From contig HG799464.1 in NCBI GenBank assembly GCA_000531095.1, positions 139,719 to 203,718 of the forward strand: DNA of 64,000 bases, written 5' to 3'. The notes beneath the pieces were generated by a model. That model had not been told where the DNA came from and made no database searches. It saw only the letters and a list, made by a program, of their open reading frames with translations. The DNA is from Gemmata massiliana. Its GTDB lineage: Bacteria; Planctomycetota; Planctomycetia; Gemmatales; Gemmataceae. This document shows positions 34,070 through 44,290 of this stretch, one piece after another. Both the position numbers and the translations under genes were made by a program. Each line of letters begins with the position of its first letter. Within the stretch, counting starts at the first letter, position 1.

Positions 34070-35743
34070 TCAGGGGGCCTGTGGGGTGAGTTCCATCCCG
34101 ACCCCGACATTGCGCAGGTACGGCATAGCGGCCTGATTGATGCTGTTTTCGGACACGTTGAGCCGGTACTTGAGACCGTTACGAGTGAAGAAATCTTTGA
34201 GATCGATGCTCTTGGCACCTTTTTGCTGAGCGTCCGCGATCGCCTTTGTCATGGCCCCGATCAATTTCGTTTTTTCATCGCGGTTCGCGTCCCCGACGGT
34301 GTTTTGCGGGAAATAACCTGTGACGACGGTGCGCGTGCGCTCGGTCAATTGACCAACCCAGGTGCGCTTTTGAAGGTCGAAGTACGCGTCCACGGAAACA
34401 CCCATTCGGTTCAGGTCGCGTATCAGGCTGCTGATGTCATCCGTCCCGTCACCGTTCACATCAAAAATGCCGACGAGTGCGACGTGCAGCGGCCCGCCGT
34501 TTTTGACGTCACTGTAGAGCAAGTCGCCCGCAATAATGCCGTCGCGAATCGGGTCGTCCCTGCCGTCCAGGTCCGGTTCGTAGCGCACTCGCGCAAGGCG
34601 CTCGTTGACCACTTCAATGACCTCGACCGCCCCCTTCGCTTTGAACTGGGGATCGTTTACGAACTCCCGCTTCCTCTCGTCGTACTTGCGGAAGTTCAGC
34701 ACGCGCGACTTGTACCCTTTCTCCGGGAAATCGTAAGGCAGAACCATGAACCTGAAACCCACGCGGACACCGGCCGAAGAGCCAATGTTGATCTCGAAGA
34801 CGTTCTCCGAGTTCGGAACCCGGCGCACGATTTTGCCCACGGGATCGTCGTAAGATTGTTCGTTTTCCCTCCGAGTCGTTGCGGCCGTGAGGCGCTTGAT
34901 TTCTTCGTTACTTACTTTGATGGTGTCCTTGTTCTTTGTCAACTCGCGCTCGGCGGCCGCGAGATTCTTGGTGAGCTCTGAGTTGGAGTTCCGCGCGTCG
35001 CTCTCGGCCGTTTCGTATTTCGTTTTTGCGTCCTCGGTCGCTTTCGTGGCGGCTTTAACCTTGTCGTCTATTTTGGTAGGCAGTTGATCGATTTCGGTTT
35101 TAAATTGCCCCTCCAGCGCTTTGTACGCCTTAATTTCTGCCGCCAGTAGCGCGTTCTGTGCCCGTAAATTGTCGCGCTCTTTTTCGGCCGCGGAATACGC
35201 ATCTCCCCGGTTCTTAAAGCCCGCGATCTGGTCCAACAGGCCCTGGCCCGAAGGTTTGTTAGCCTTCCCGTCCTTGTCGACCTGCCAGAACGTCACGAAT
35301 CGGGCGACGCTCTCGTAGGGGGGGCGCGCCGTGATGTACGCGCGCAGTTGATCGATAGTCTTCGAATCTAACTGTTTGACGAACGCTTCGGACTCTTTTT
35401 GCTCTTTGTCAACGGTGGTGACCATTTTGGCGGCCATCGCGTCGTTGATCTGTTTGAGTTCGCTCGCGATCTTGTCGCCGGCCTTTGACTCGGAATCGAT
35501 CACGGTCACGTCGTCGTCCTTAGGGATCCCGAGGTAGATCCGGTAGACGCGCGCGAGCCGCTCGGCCTCGTCCTTTGAGCTCCGGACCCCGGCCAGATCC
35601 TTCTCCGCGGTCTTCTTGGCGTTGACGTGGGTCTCCATTTCGGAGAACGAGAGGTACCACATCACCCCGAACGCGATCGTCGTGAGCACGAAGAACACTA
35701 GCGCGGAGATCAGTGGGACATTTGTCTCTTTCGATTTGGCCAT
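34070..35743 (-). CDS. Membrane-anchored coiled-coil protein, function unknown
   Basis: About 557 residues. A short cytoplasmic N terminus (MAKSKETN) leads to one transmembrane helix (~10-32) and a long alpha-helical coiled coil rich in Lys, Glu and Ala (~35-300, e.g. LTKNLAAAERELTKNKDTIK). A C-terminal beta-rich domain includes NSENVFEINIGSSAGVRVG, a VRVGFRF strand pattern like the SH3-like fold of secreted envelope proteins, and a calcium-loop-like DVNGDGTDD (~450). ATG at 35743 follows a GAGGA ribosome site; the open frame upstream is not coding-like. I do not recognise a named family. It may be an envelope-spanning scaffold, similar in layout to MreC-like proteins (inference). Confidence 0.75.
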   Translation of the reverse strand: MAKSKETNVPLISALVFFVLTTIAFGVMWYLSFSEMETHVNAKKTAEKDLAGVRSSKDEAERLARVYRIYLGIPKDDDVTVIDSESKAGDKIASELKQINDAMAAKMVTTVDKEQKESEAFVKQLDSKTIDQLRAYITARPPYESVARFVTFWQVDKDGKANKPSGQGLLDQIAGFKNRGDAYSAAEKERDNLRAQNALLAAEIKAYKALEGQFKTEIDQLPTKIDDKVKAATKATEDAKTKYETAESDARNSNSELTKNLAAAERELTKNKDTIKVSNEEIKRLTAATTRRENEQSYDDPVGKIVRRVPNSENVFEINIGSSAGVRVGFRFMVLPYDFPEKGYKSRVLNFRKYDERKREFVNDPQFKAKGAVEVIEVVNERLARVRYEPDLDGRDDPIRDGIIAGDLLYSDVKNGGPLHVALVGIFDVNGDGTDDISSLIRDLNRMGVSVDAYFDLQKRTWVGQLTERTRTVVTGYFPQNTVGDANRDEKTKLIGAMTKAIADAQQKGAKSIDLKDFFTRNGLKYRLNVSENSINQAAMPYLRNVGVGMELTPQAP

Positions 35744-36567
35744 GTGTTCCTCGGTGCGGTGTCGTCGGTGGTGCAGGCACAAGAGTTGATGGCGCGCGGC
35801 GGGCCGCACCTTTCACACATCTTTGAGCTTAAACGGCACGGGAGGGGTGTCAACTCGATAAGGGGCCGTAACCCCGCGCCGGGCGAAGGGATGTGCCGAC
35901 GGCGCCGGTCGCGCCGCGCACACTTGCCGGAATTATAACCGGGCGGCCCGGCCCCACGTTGGTTCGGGTAGTGTCCAATCGGGGCATACCGGAAGGTGAA
36001 AGACCGGAGCGTTACATAAATAGTGCGGATCTTCTGCCGGGGTATCGGTCGGCTCGTTTCACCCGAAACACGGCGGGAAAAGATTTTGATTTTTTGTATA
36101 GTAGTGTATAATTGATTTGTTGTGTCTGTTTTTTGGTGAGAGCGCCGGGGTGAGGGTATCGAATTCGTGTGGCGATCGAAACTCGAATTCGTTGCCGGTA
36201 ACGCGCTCCGCACCAGTCGATCTCTGCGAGCGGGGCTGCGAATGTAGTTTGGGGTCGGTGCGGGGATTGCGAAATGTTGGTGAATGTTAGCCCGGCCGGT
36301 ATCGGGTTCGGGAGGGTGTAGTGGGAGAAATGTTGCGGAGAAGCCTGAAATTCTGGCACTTGGTGCGATTGCCCCGGCGCGACCGGCTCGGGCGCGCTAG
36401 AGGTCGCCCCGAAATGTCAGCAAATGTTAGCTTGGGCCGCGAGTCGCGTGCCGTCGATTCGGTACGCGGGCGCCCAATTTCTTCATGGTCTTTTTGGGAT
36501 TGACGCGGACGATTATGATTGTCATTGTTCTGTTTTAGCATTTTCGGCTAAGTTGACCCGATCGCCC
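35744..36567. other. Long gene-poor stretch upstream of polA
   Basis: No convincing gene on either strand. An AT-rich core (36070-36120) carries a promoter-like pair (TTGATT and TATAAT, 15-bp spacing). A short direct repeat recurs with a 140-bp period: GAAATGTTGGTGAATGTTAG at 36271 and GAAATGTCAGCAAATGTTAG at 36411, plus a partial copy near 36326. Confidence 0.45.
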
Positions 36568-36597
36568 TTGACCGTTCGCCGCGGTTCTCGATACACT
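36568..36597 (+). promoter_or_regulatory. Candidate sigma-70 promoter of polA
   Basis: TTGACC (36568-36573), 18-bp spacer and TACACT (36592-36597) would start transcription near 36604, about 88 bases before the polA ATG. The match is good at -35 and moderate at -10. Confidence 0.4.
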
Positions 36598-36691
36598 ATC
36601 CCCACATTTGTTCCGTGAGTTCAGGTCTGCCGGTACTCGATGCGGCTCCCCGCCACGGCCGCGTGACTTTCTCCCCACAGGCTCCATTCCG

Positions 36692-39658
36692 ATGTCGGAC
36701 CCGGTTTCCGCGGGCAACCTGTATTTGTTGGACGCCCACGGACTCATCTTCCAAATGTTCTTCGGCGTGCCGCCGATGAACGCACCCGACGGGCGGCCCG
36801 CCAACGCCGTCTTCGGGGTCACGCGCTCGTTGATGAACCTCTACGACCGCGGTGCCGACTACCTCATTGCCGCACTCGACCACGCCGAGCCGACCTTCCG
36901 CGAGACCATCGACTCGAACTACAAAGCGCACCGCGACCCGCCGCCGGACGATCTGCTGCTCCAAGAGCCGCTCATTCAGCAGGTCATGGAAGCGATGCGG
37001 GTGCCGTTCCTGATCGCGAAGGGGTACGAGGCCGACGACGTGATGGCGACGGTCGCGTCTGCGGCCGCTGCGCGCGGGCTGAACGTGTTTCTCTGCACGT
37101 CCGACAAGGACTGTCGGCAACTCGTCACCGACAAGGTGAAGATGCTGAACCTCCGCAAAGATTACGAGGTTCTGGACGCGGCCGGTATTATCGCGGATTG
37201 GGGCGTTCGGCCGGATCAGGTGGTCGATTTCCAGTCGCTCGTCGGCGATTCGGTGGACAACATTCCGGGTGTGATGGGAGTGGGTCCGAAAACGGCGGCG
37301 AAATGGCTTCAACAGTACGGTACGCTCGACGAACTCATCGCACACGCGGACGAGGCGCCGGGCGGTCCGAAAACGCGCCAGGCGCTCAAGGACGCGATCG
37401 CCAACGGCAACCTCGCGAAGAGCAAGCAGCTCGTCACGCTCGACCGGAACGTACCGATCCCGCTCGACTGGGAGGGGTGGCGCCGACGGGACTGGGACGG
37501 GCAGAAGCTCCTCGAACTGTTCCACGAGTTCGGGTTCCGCGGGTTCGCCGAGCGCGTGCGCAAGACTCTGACCAACAGCGGCGCCAAGAAGAACGCCGAC
37601 GCACTCGAAACTGCGGGGCTTGCGCCCGCACCAGCACCGGTCGTCGAAGATACCAACGGAAGGGGCGTTCCCGGTGCGTCCGCACAGCCGGCCAAGCCCG
37701 CGAAACAGCCCAAAGGTAAGGCAAAGAAGCCGGCCACACCCGGGTTGTTCGATCTGTTAATGGAAGAGACCGGTGAGAACGCTCCGCCGGCCGAAACTCC
37801 CACGCTCGTTGAAGCCGCGATTCCCACTGATACGTGGAACTACGCGGGTTACGAGACTGTAGACACCGAAGCTCGGTTCGAGTGGTTCCTCGCGGAGTTA
37901 AAGAAGCAGAAGGCGTTCGTCTTCGATCTGGAAACGACGGGGTTGGACCCGATTCACGACCCGATTGTGGGGTTCGCGTTCTGCTGGGAGAAGGAGCGGG
38001 CCTATTACCTGCCCGTGCGTGCTCCGCAAGAGGACGCGGCCCTCGATCCGAGTGCGGCGCTCGCCGCCCTCAAGCCGGTCTTTGAAGACCCGAAGATCGA
38101 GAAACGGAACCACAATATCAAGTTCGACCAGATCGTTCTGGCCGCGAACGGCGTCGAACTCGCAGGGGTGGCGGGTGATTCCATGCTCGCGCACTACCTC
38201 CTCGACCCCGGCGCGCGGGTTCACGGGCTGGACGACCTCACACTCGACGTACTCAAACACAAGAACATCGCGATTGCCGACCTGATCGGGAAGGGGAAGA
38301 AGCAAACCACGATGAATACGGTGCGGGTCGCGCGCGTCCGAGATTATGCGTGCGAGGATGCTGACTCCGCATTCCAACTCGCGACCATATTTGAGCCGCA
38401 ACTGGCAGAAAAGGGCTTCCGCGAACTCTACGACACGCTCGAAGTGCCGCTAATCGGCGTCCTGGCCGATATGGAGCGGACCGGTATTCGCGTAGACGTG
38501 CCTTTCCTCAAACAACTCGGCGAGCAGATGGGCGCCGAACTTGCGGGATTAGAAACAGACATCCACGCACTCGCCGGGCGTGAGTTCAACATCGCCTCCC
38601 TGAAGGAACTACAGAAGATTCTCTTCGAGGAACTGAAACTACCGGTTCAAAAGCGCACGGGGATCAAGAACGAGCCGAGTACCGATCAGGAGTCACTCGA
38701 ACGACTGGCCGCGTTGGGGCACGAACTGCCCAAGAAGCTGATCGCGCACCGCAAGGTGGCGAAGCTCAAGGGCACTTACGTCGACGTGCTCCCGGTTATG
38801 GCGGACAAGACCGGGCGCGTTCACACGTCGTTTAATCAGGCGTCTGCCGAGACCGGGCGGTTGAGTTCGAGTGACCCGAACCTGCAAAACATCCCGATGC
38901 GGACGGAGCAGGGGGCACAGCTCCGTAAAGCGTTCATCCCGCGCGACGGCTGGACTCTCGTTACCGCTGACTATTCGCAGATCGAGTTACGGCTTTTAGC
39001 CCAGTTCTGCGGCGATGAAACGCTGAAGTCCGCGTTCGCGGAGGACCGGGACGTTCACACCGCGGTCGCGGCGCAAATCTTCAAGGTGCCGGAGGCGGAT
39101 GTAACAAAGGCCCAACGCGGGGTGGCGAAAACGGTCAATTTCGGCGTCATATATGGTATGAGCGCGACCGGGCTGGCCGTTCGGCTCGCGATCCCGCGAA
39201 AGGAGGCGGAAGAGTTCATCGACGCCTACTTCGCCCGCTATCCAAAGGTGCTGGAGTATCAGCAAAAGCTCCTGGCTCATGCGCACAAAACCGGTGAAGT
39301 GCGCACACTACTCGGGCGCAAACGCATTCTGAATGCGGCCGCAATTAACCCGAACTCGCGTTATCAGGGGCGCGGGCAGGCGGAACGTGAGGCGATCAAC
39401 TACGAGATCCAGGGTTCGGCCGCGGACCTGATTAAGAGGGCCATGCTTGCGGTGCAGCGGCGGCTCGCGGCGCAAAAAATGCAAGCGAAGATGCTTCTTA
39501 CCGTTCACGATGAACTCGTGTTTGAAGCGCCGTCGGGCGAAGTTGCGTTGCTGACGAAGCTCGTTCGCGAAGAAATGACTACCGCAATGAAGCTGGACGT
39601 GCCGCTCCGCGTAGATGTGGCCGCCGGCCCGAACTGGCTGGACGTCGAGGACGTGTAA
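36692..39658 (+). CDS. polA: DNA polymerase I
   Basis: A 988-residue three-domain polymerase for gap filling, primer removal and repair. The 5'-3' exonuclease (~9-265) shows YLLDAHGLIFQ, EADDVMATVA and GDSVDNIPGVMGVGPKTAAKWL. A proline/alanine/lysine-rich linker (~300-365) is longer than usual. The 3'-5' proofreading domain keeps its first acidic pair in FVFDLETTGLDP (~408-419). Polymerase motifs: A TADYSQIELRLLA (~756), B RGVAKTVNFGVIYG (~809, with the nucleotide-selecting Phe) and C TVHDELVFE (~937). ATG at 36692 is chosen because it abuts the exonuclease domain. polA-coaE-rho follow one another on the same strand. Confidence 0.97.
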   Translation: MSDPVSAGNLYLLDAHGLIFQMFFGVPPMNAPDGRPANAVFGVTRSLMNLYDRGADYLIAALDHAEPTFRETIDSNYKAHRDPPPDDLLLQEPLIQQVMEAMRVPFLIAKGYEADDVMATVASAAAARGLNVFLCTSDKDCRQLVTDKVKMLNLRKDYEVLDAAGIIADWGVRPDQVVDFQSLVGDSVDNIPGVMGVGPKTAAKWLQQYGTLDELIAHADEAPGGPKTRQALKDAIANGNLAKSKQLVTLDRNVPIPLDWEGWRRRDWDGQKLLELFHEFGFRGFAERVRKTLTNSGAKKNADALETAGLAPAPAPVVEDTNGRGVPGASAQPAKPAKQPKGKAKKPATPGLFDLLMEETGENAPPAETPTLVEAAIPTDTWNYAGYETVDTEARFEWFLAELKKQKAFVFDLETTGLDPIHDPIVGFAFCWEKERAYYLPVRAPQEDAALDPSAALAALKPVFEDPKIEKRNHNIKFDQIVLAANGVELAGVAGDSMLAHYLLDPGARVHGLDDLTLDVLKHKNIAIADLIGKGKKQTTMNTVRVARVRDYACEDADSAFQLATIFEPQLAEKGFRELYDTLEVPLIGVLADMERTGIRVDVPFLKQLGEQMGAELAGLETDIHALAGREFNIASLKELQKILFEELKLPVQKRTGIKNEPSTDQESLERLAALGHELPKKLIAHRKVAKLKGTYVDVLPVMADKTGRVHTSFNQASAETGRLSSSDPNLQNIPMRTEQGAQLRKAFIPRDGWTLVTADYSQIELRLLAQFCGDETLKSAFAEDRDVHTAVAAQIFKVPEADVTKAQRGVAKTVNFGVIYGMSATGLAVRLAIPRKEAEEFIDAYFARYPKVLEYQQKLLAHAHKTGEVRTLLGRKRILNAAAINPNSRYQGRGQAEREAINYEIQGSAADLIKRAMLAVQRRLAAQKMQAKMLLTVHDELVFEAPSGEVALLTKLVREEMTTAMKLDVPLRVDVAAGPNWLDVEDV

Positions 39659-39675
39659 ATCAGGGATTCGCAGTA

Positions 39676-40308
39676 ATGGGATCGGTCATGAGCGGCTTCA
39701 AACACGGCCCGAAGCCCCTCATCGGGTTGATCGGCGCGATTGGCGCGGGAAAGAGTACCGCCGCAAAGTGCTTCGCGGCCCGCGGTGGGCACGTGATCGA
39801 CGCGGACGCACTCGGGCACGAGGCTCTGCGTCAGCCCGAAATCATTGCGGCGCTCGTGAAGTTGTGGGGGGCGGAGATTCGCAACGCGGATGGCTTCCTG
39901 GACCGTCGGGCCATCGGGCGCATTGTTTTTGCCGACCGGGAGCAGCGGACCGCACTCGAAGCTGTGGTTTTTCCTTACATCGGCGAACGCACGCGACAGG
40001 AGATTTTCGCCGCGCAAGCGAACCCGAATGTGTCGTTCGTCGTCCTGGACGCGGCGGTGTTACTCGAAGCGGGGTGGGGCGATTTGGTCGATTCGCTCGT
40101 CTATATCGATGCCCCTCGAAGTACGCGACTCGCGCGACTCGCTATTCGGAGCGGCTGGAACGAAACCGAACTGAGCGCCCGCGAATCGGCGCAACTGCCC
40201 GCCGAAGAGAAAAAGGCTCGGGCGCACGCGGTGATCGTTAACGACGCCGGTACGGTCGAGTTACAGGAGCAAGTGGACCGCGTGCTCGGAAACATATTGA
40301 GAACATGA
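39676..40308 (+). CDS. coaE: Dephospho-CoA kinase
   Basis: A 210-residue P-loop kinase that phosphorylates the 3' hydroxyl of dephospho-CoA, the last step of CoA synthesis. Walker A GAIGAGKST (~residues 20-28), VIDADALGHEAL (the conserved D-A-D of the substrate site), FADREQRTALEAVVFPYI and LDAAVLLEAGW identify it. The C terminus EEKKARAHAVIVNDAGTVELQ (cut) is typical (A-D-x-V-I-x-N-x-G). It starts 17 bp after the polA stop, so it is co-transcribed; ATG at 39688 is an alternative start. rho follows after 200 bp. Confidence 0.95.
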   Translation: MGSVMSGFKHGPKPLIGLIGAIGAGKSTAAKCFAARGGHVIDADALGHEALRQPEIIAALVKLWGAEIRNADGFLDRRAIGRIVFADREQRTALEAVVFPYIGERTRQEIFAAQANPNVSFVVLDAAVLLEAGWGDLVDSLVYIDAPRSTRLARLAIRSGWNETELSARESAQLPAEEKKARAHAVIVNDAGTVELQEQVDRVLGNILRT

Positions 40309-40508
40309 TGAGAATGGTCGGCGGCTGTAAGCTCTTGAGATTCGTTTCGGTATGTTGGTAATTAAGACAATAAATGGTTCGCGGGTACGGGTCCGGTTCT
40401 TGCCTGAGCTGTCGTTGGCGTTCAAGGGGCGCGACCGCGCTTCCGTCTGCGACGGTCCCGTAACTCACAGTGACTGCCTTCTAGTGCCTGCCGGTAAGGG
40501 GTTTACCC

Positions 40509-42359
40509 ATGTCTGATACGAAGCCCGAAGTCACCAAACCCGCGCGCCCGACGCGCAGTCGCGCGCGGAAAGCTACAGAGCCGACCGTGCCACCGCCGCC
40601 CCCCGCTCCGGTCACGAGCGAGGTCGCCGAAGACGAGGGGTTCGCGGCGGGGATTGTCGACGAAGTGCCCGTAAAACCGGAACCCGCGCCGCCCGCGGTG
40701 ACCCCGCCACCCGCTGTCGTTCCGCCCCCGCCTCCCGCACCAGAAGTGCGCGAGCGCCGAGCGGAGGAAGTGCGCGAGCGCCGGACCGATGCCCGCGAGA
40801 GCACCCGCTCCGAACGCGGCAGTCGCAGCGAGCGTGCTCCGGAGCCGCGAGAAGCTCCGCGTGCTGAAGTGCCCCCGCCCGCACCGCGGGTAGAGGCCCC
40901 ACCACCAGTGCCGCGCGCGGAGCGCCCTCTGCCGCCGGCCCCTCGCACCGAACTTCCGCCGCCGGCCCCTCGCGCCGAGTTGCCCCCGGTTGCGCCGCCG
41001 GCCCTGACCCCGGTGCCCGTGCGCGTGGACCCCAACGAACAGGGCTTCGACGCCGAAACGAACTCTCGGTACGAGGAGATCAAGCGCGGCAACACGTACA
41101 TCACCGAACTGCAACACATGACGATCGCGCAGTTGCAGAAGGCCGCGAAGGACGAGGGGATTCCGCGCGAAGAGTACGTCGGGCTGAAGAAGCAAGACCT
41201 GGTGTACCGCATCCTGCGCGAACTCACCAAGGCCAACGGGCTGATGTTCGGCGAGGGCACGCTCGAAGTGCTCCCGGACGGCTTCGGGTTCCTCCGCAGC
41301 CCGGATTACAACTACCTCCCGTGTCCGGATGATATCTACATTTCGCCGTCGCAGATCCGCCGGTTCGGGTTGCGCACGGGGGCCGTCGTCGCGGGCCAAA
41401 CGCGCCCGCCGAAGGAGAACGAGCGGTACTTCGCGCTGCTCCGCGTGGAGGCGATCAACTACGCCGAACCGGACCTGCTCACGCAGAAGGTCGTGTTCGA
41501 CGATCTCACGCCGTTGCACCCCGAGCGCCGGTTGAAACTCGAAACGAGCGCGGACGAACTCAACACCCGCGTCATCGACCTCATCACGCCCATCGGTAAG
41601 GGGCAGCGCGGGCTGATCGTCGCCCCGCCGCGCACCGGGAAGACGGTTCTGCTCCAGAAGATGGCGAACTCCATCATCCAGAACCACCCGGAGTGCTACG
41701 TCATCGTGCTCCTGATCGACGAGCGCCCCGAAGAAGTGACCGACATGAGCCGGACCGTGAAGGGGCCGCGCGTGGAGGTCGTGTCGAGCACGTTCGACGA
41801 GCCGCCGGAGCGCCACGTCCAGGTCAGCGAGATGGTGATCGAGAAGGCGAAGCGCCTGGTCGAATACGGCACCGACGTGGTCATCCTGCTCGATTCGATC
41901 ACGCGCCTGGCGCGGGCCTACAACACCGTGTCGCCCGGGTCGGGCAAGTTGCTCTCCGGTGGGTTGGACGCGACCGCGCTCTACAAGCCGAAGCGGTTCT
42001 TCGGCGCGGCCCGTAACATCGACGAGGGCGGGTCGCTCACGATTCTGGCGACCGCGCTGGTGGACACCGGCTCGAAGATGGACGAAGTGATCTTCGAGGA
42101 GTTCAAGGGCACGGGCAACATGGAGGTCCACCTCGAGCGGCGGATGGTGGACCGGCGCGTGTACCCGGCCATCAACGTGAACGCCAGCGGCACGCGCAAG
42201 GAAGAACTGCTGCGAGGTGAGGACGAACTGCGCCTCGTTCACATCATGCACCGCATCCTGGCGGACATGAACCCGGTCGAGGCGATGGAGCTGCTCCTGA
42301 AGCAACTGAGCAAGTACAAGACCAACGCCGAGTTCCTCACTAGTGTGACGCTGACGTGA
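40509..42359 (+). CDS. rho: Transcription termination factor Rho with long N-terminal extension
   Basis: 616 residues, against about 420 in E. coli. Residues ~1-175 are a disordered extension, first rich in Pro and Ala, then Arg/Glu ([17 protein letters not shown]), then repeated blocks of the type PPPAPRxE. The classical Rho follows: N-terminal domain ([14 protein letters not shown]), RNA-binding cold-shock-like domain ([20 protein letters not shown]), Walker A APPRTGKT (~372), Walker [18 protein letters not shown]-loop region [20 protein letters not shown] and R-loop. It is a hexameric RNA helicase that ends untranslated transcripts. Basic/disordered extensions of Rho are known in other high-GC bacteria and may add RNA affinity (inference). 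Confidence 0.97.
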   Translation: MSDTKPEVTKPARPTRSRARKATEPTVPPPPPAPVTSEVAEDEGFAAGIVDEVPVKPEPAPPAVTPPPAVVPPPPPAPEVRERRAEEVRERRTDARESTRSERGSRSERAPEPREAPRAEVPPPAPRVEAPPPVPRAERPLPPAPRTELPPPAPRAELPPVAPPALTPVPVRVDPNEQGFDAETNSRYEEIKRGNTYITELQHMTIAQLQKAAKDEGIPREEYVGLKKQDLVYRILRELTKANGLMFGEGTLEVLPDGFGFLRSPDYNYLPCPDDIYISPSQIRRFGLRTGAVVAGQTRPPKENERYFALLRVEAINYAEPDLLTQKVVFDDLTPLHPERRLKLETSADELNTRVIDLITPIGKGQRGLIVAPPRTGKTVLLQKMANSIIQNHPECYVIVLLIDERPEEVTDMSRTVKGPRVEVVSSTFDEPPERHVQVSEMVIEKAKRLVEYGTDVVILLDSITRLARAYNTVSPGSGKLLSGGLDATALYKPKRFFGAARNIDEGGSLTILATALVDTGSKMDEVIFEEFKGTGNMEVHLERRMVDRRVYPAINVNASGTRKEELLRGEDELRLVHIMHRILADMNPVEAMELLLKQLSKYKTNAEFLTSVTLT

Positions 42360-42363
42360 ACCA

Positions 42364-42404
42364 CTCCCGTGTGCGCGGGCGAAATGTTGCCCGCGCACCG
42401 GGAG
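42364..42404 (+). terminator. Hairpin after rho
   Basis: Arms CTCCCGTGTGCGCGGGC and GCCCGCGCACCGGGAG begin 5 bp beyond the rho stop. The T-tract is weak (GGACCGTTCTT). Confidence 0.6.
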
Positions 42405-42627
42405 GGACCGTTCTTATCCAACCACGCAGCTTCTCTGGCTCCGTGGGCCAATTCACCGACGCGGCCCGAACGCCGTCGGGTTTCACAACCTGTTGATTTC
42501 AAGTGCCCCGATCGGCCGGAGCCGTGCTCACGGCTGAAAACTTCCGCGTACAGCGAATCGTTGGTAACGCGCGCCGACGAAAAACGAATGTTAGAATAGA
42601 TCGGGTGTTTTTTCCGCCGGGCGTGCC

Positions 42628-44202
42628 ATGAGCGCTAATCAGTCTCAACCGCGGTCCGTTACCTCGTACCGGGTGACTGACCTTATTGACGTCGTCCAGC
42701 GGTTGTCGCAGGCGCGCGACATCGCCACCGTGCAGGACATCGTGCGCCGGGCCGCGCGCCGGCTCACCGGCGCCGACGGGGCCACGTTCGTGCTGTGCGA
42801 CGGCGACCGGTGCCATTACGTCGACGAGGACGCCGTCGGCCCGCTCTGGAAGGGGCAGCGGTTCCCCATGTCCGCGTCCGTCAGCGGGTGGACGATCGTG
42901 AACCGCAGCACGGCCGTGATCGAGGACGTGTTCTCCGACCCGCGCGTCCCGCACCAGACGTACCGCGCCACGTTCGTGAAAAGCATGGTGATGGTGCCCG
43001 TCCGGGTGGCCGATCCGCTCGGCGCGATCGGCACGTACTGGGCCACCCTTCGGCTCCCCACGGACGAAGAAGTGAAGGTACTCGAAGCGCTCGCCGGTAC
43101 CACGGCGGTCGCGCTCGAAAACGTGCGCGTGTTCACCGAACTCGAGGCCCGGGTCAAGGCGCGCACGGCCGAACTCGAAGAAGCGAACAAGCAACTCGTT
43201 GCCGCGAACGCGAACCTGATGGCCGCGCACCGACAGGCCGACCGCGTGTTCGCGGCCTACGCGAAGGTGCTGCCCGGTACGGTACTCGACGGCAAGTACC
43301 GGCTCGACGAGGAACTCGGGGCCGGCGGGTTCGGGGTCGTGTTCCGCGCGCGACACTTGGGGCTGAACTGCCCCATCGCCGTGAAAGTGTTTCGGCCCAC
43401 GACCGGCAACGACTCCGCAATGGAACTCCAGCGGTTCCTGCGCGAAGGCGCGACCGCGGCCCAGATCAACCACCCGAACGCGGTCCGGGTTCTCGATTCT
43501 GGGGTGTCGTCCGGCGGAATCGCGTTCCTGGCAATGGAACTGCTTTCCGGCCGGTCGCTGGCCCGCGAACTGGTGGTGGTCGGCGCGCTCTCGTTGCGCC
43601 GGGCTGCGACGGTTGCGGCGACCGTTGCGGACGTACTCAGTGCGGCCCATCGGCAGGGTATCGTTCACCGCGACATCAAGCCCGACAACGTGTTCCTGCA
43701 CCACGATGCCGCGGGTCAGGAGATCGTTAAGGTCGTGGACTTCGGCATCGCGAAGTTCTTTGCCGAGCCGCAGGACGAGTGCCTGACTCGAACCGGTGAG
43801 TATGTTGGTACGCCGCGGTTCATCGCCCCGGAACGGGTTCGCGGGGGCGCTGACGACGGGCGCTCGGACGTGTTCAGTTTGGGAGCGCTGCTTTACGAAC
43901 TCGTTTGTGGCGCGTCGCCGTGGGCGCCCGAGCAGGAGCGCGAGATCGCTGCGGGCTTGGCCCTTTCGCTGCGCCCGCGGCCGATGTCCCGGTTCCGGCG
44001 CGCGGTTCCCGCGGAACTGTCGGCGCTAGTCGAACGCGCACTCGCGTGGAACCCCATCGACCGCCCGACCGCGGAGGAACTGGCAAACGCACTTGCGGCT
44101 CTTGCGCCCACACTCGACGACACGCCGCCGCTACCGCCGCCGGAGCCAACTCGTGACCCGGACGCGACCGATCTCCTGCCAGCGAAGACGTGGCCGCGCT
44201 AA
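42628..44202 (+). CDS. GAF-domain serine/threonine protein kinase
   Basis: 524 residues without a membrane helix. A GAF domain (~20-170) contains GADGATFVLCDGDRCHYVDE (cut) and SGWTIVNRSTAVIEDVFSD, a pattern like the GAF sensors of light/nitrate/ligand kinases. A short coiled coil follows (~172-212, LEARVKARTAELEEANKQ). The Hanks-type kinase (~228-490) has glycine loop LGAGGFGVVF, Lys in IAVKVF, catalytic VHRDIKPDNVF and magnesium motif VDFGIAKF. The C-terminal ~25 residues are proline-rich. GAF fused to a Hanks kinase in place of a histidine kinase suggests a cytoplasmic small-ligand- or light-gated Ser/Thr kinase; ligand unknown. Confidence 0.92.
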   Translation: MSANQSQPRSVTSYRVTDLIDVVQRLSQARDIATVQDIVRRAARRLTGADGATFVLCDGDRCHYVDEDAVGPLWKGQRFPMSASVSGWTIVNRSTAVIEDVFSDPRVPHQTYRATFVKSMVMVPVRVADPLGAIGTYWATLRLPTDEEVKVLEALAGTTAVALENVRVFTELEARVKARTAELEEANKQLVAANANLMAAHRQADRVFAAYAKVLPGTVLDGKYRLDEELGAGGFGVVFRARHLGLNCPIAVKVFRPTTGNDSAMELQRFLREGATAAQINHPNAVRVLDSGVSSGGIAFLAMELLSGRSLARELVVVGALSLRRAATVAATVADVLSAAHRQGIVHRDIKPDNVFLHHDAAGQEIVKVVDFGIAKFFAEPQDECLTRTGEYVGTPRFIAPERVRGGADDGRSDVFSLGALLYELVCGASPWAPEQEREIAAGLALSLRPRPMSRFRRAVPAELSALVERALAWNPIDRPTAEELANALAALAPTLDDTPPLPPPEPTRDPDATDLLPAKTWPR

Positions 44203-44290
44203 TGGGCGTAACTAGTGTGAGTATTTCGGGGCGCGCTTTGTTCGGTGACCGTCGCGTACCCCGTTCCACTTAACACTAACGCGACGACTC

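Noticed and set aside
40503-42398. 631-codon open frame on the minus strand, longer than rho itself
   Set aside because: It is antisense to rho; the translation is Arg/His/Val-rich with no domain, and is explained by GC-rich third positions.
44203-44290. FMN riboswitch ahead of ribH
   Set aside because: The leader is under 90 bases and shows none of the conserved RFN stems.
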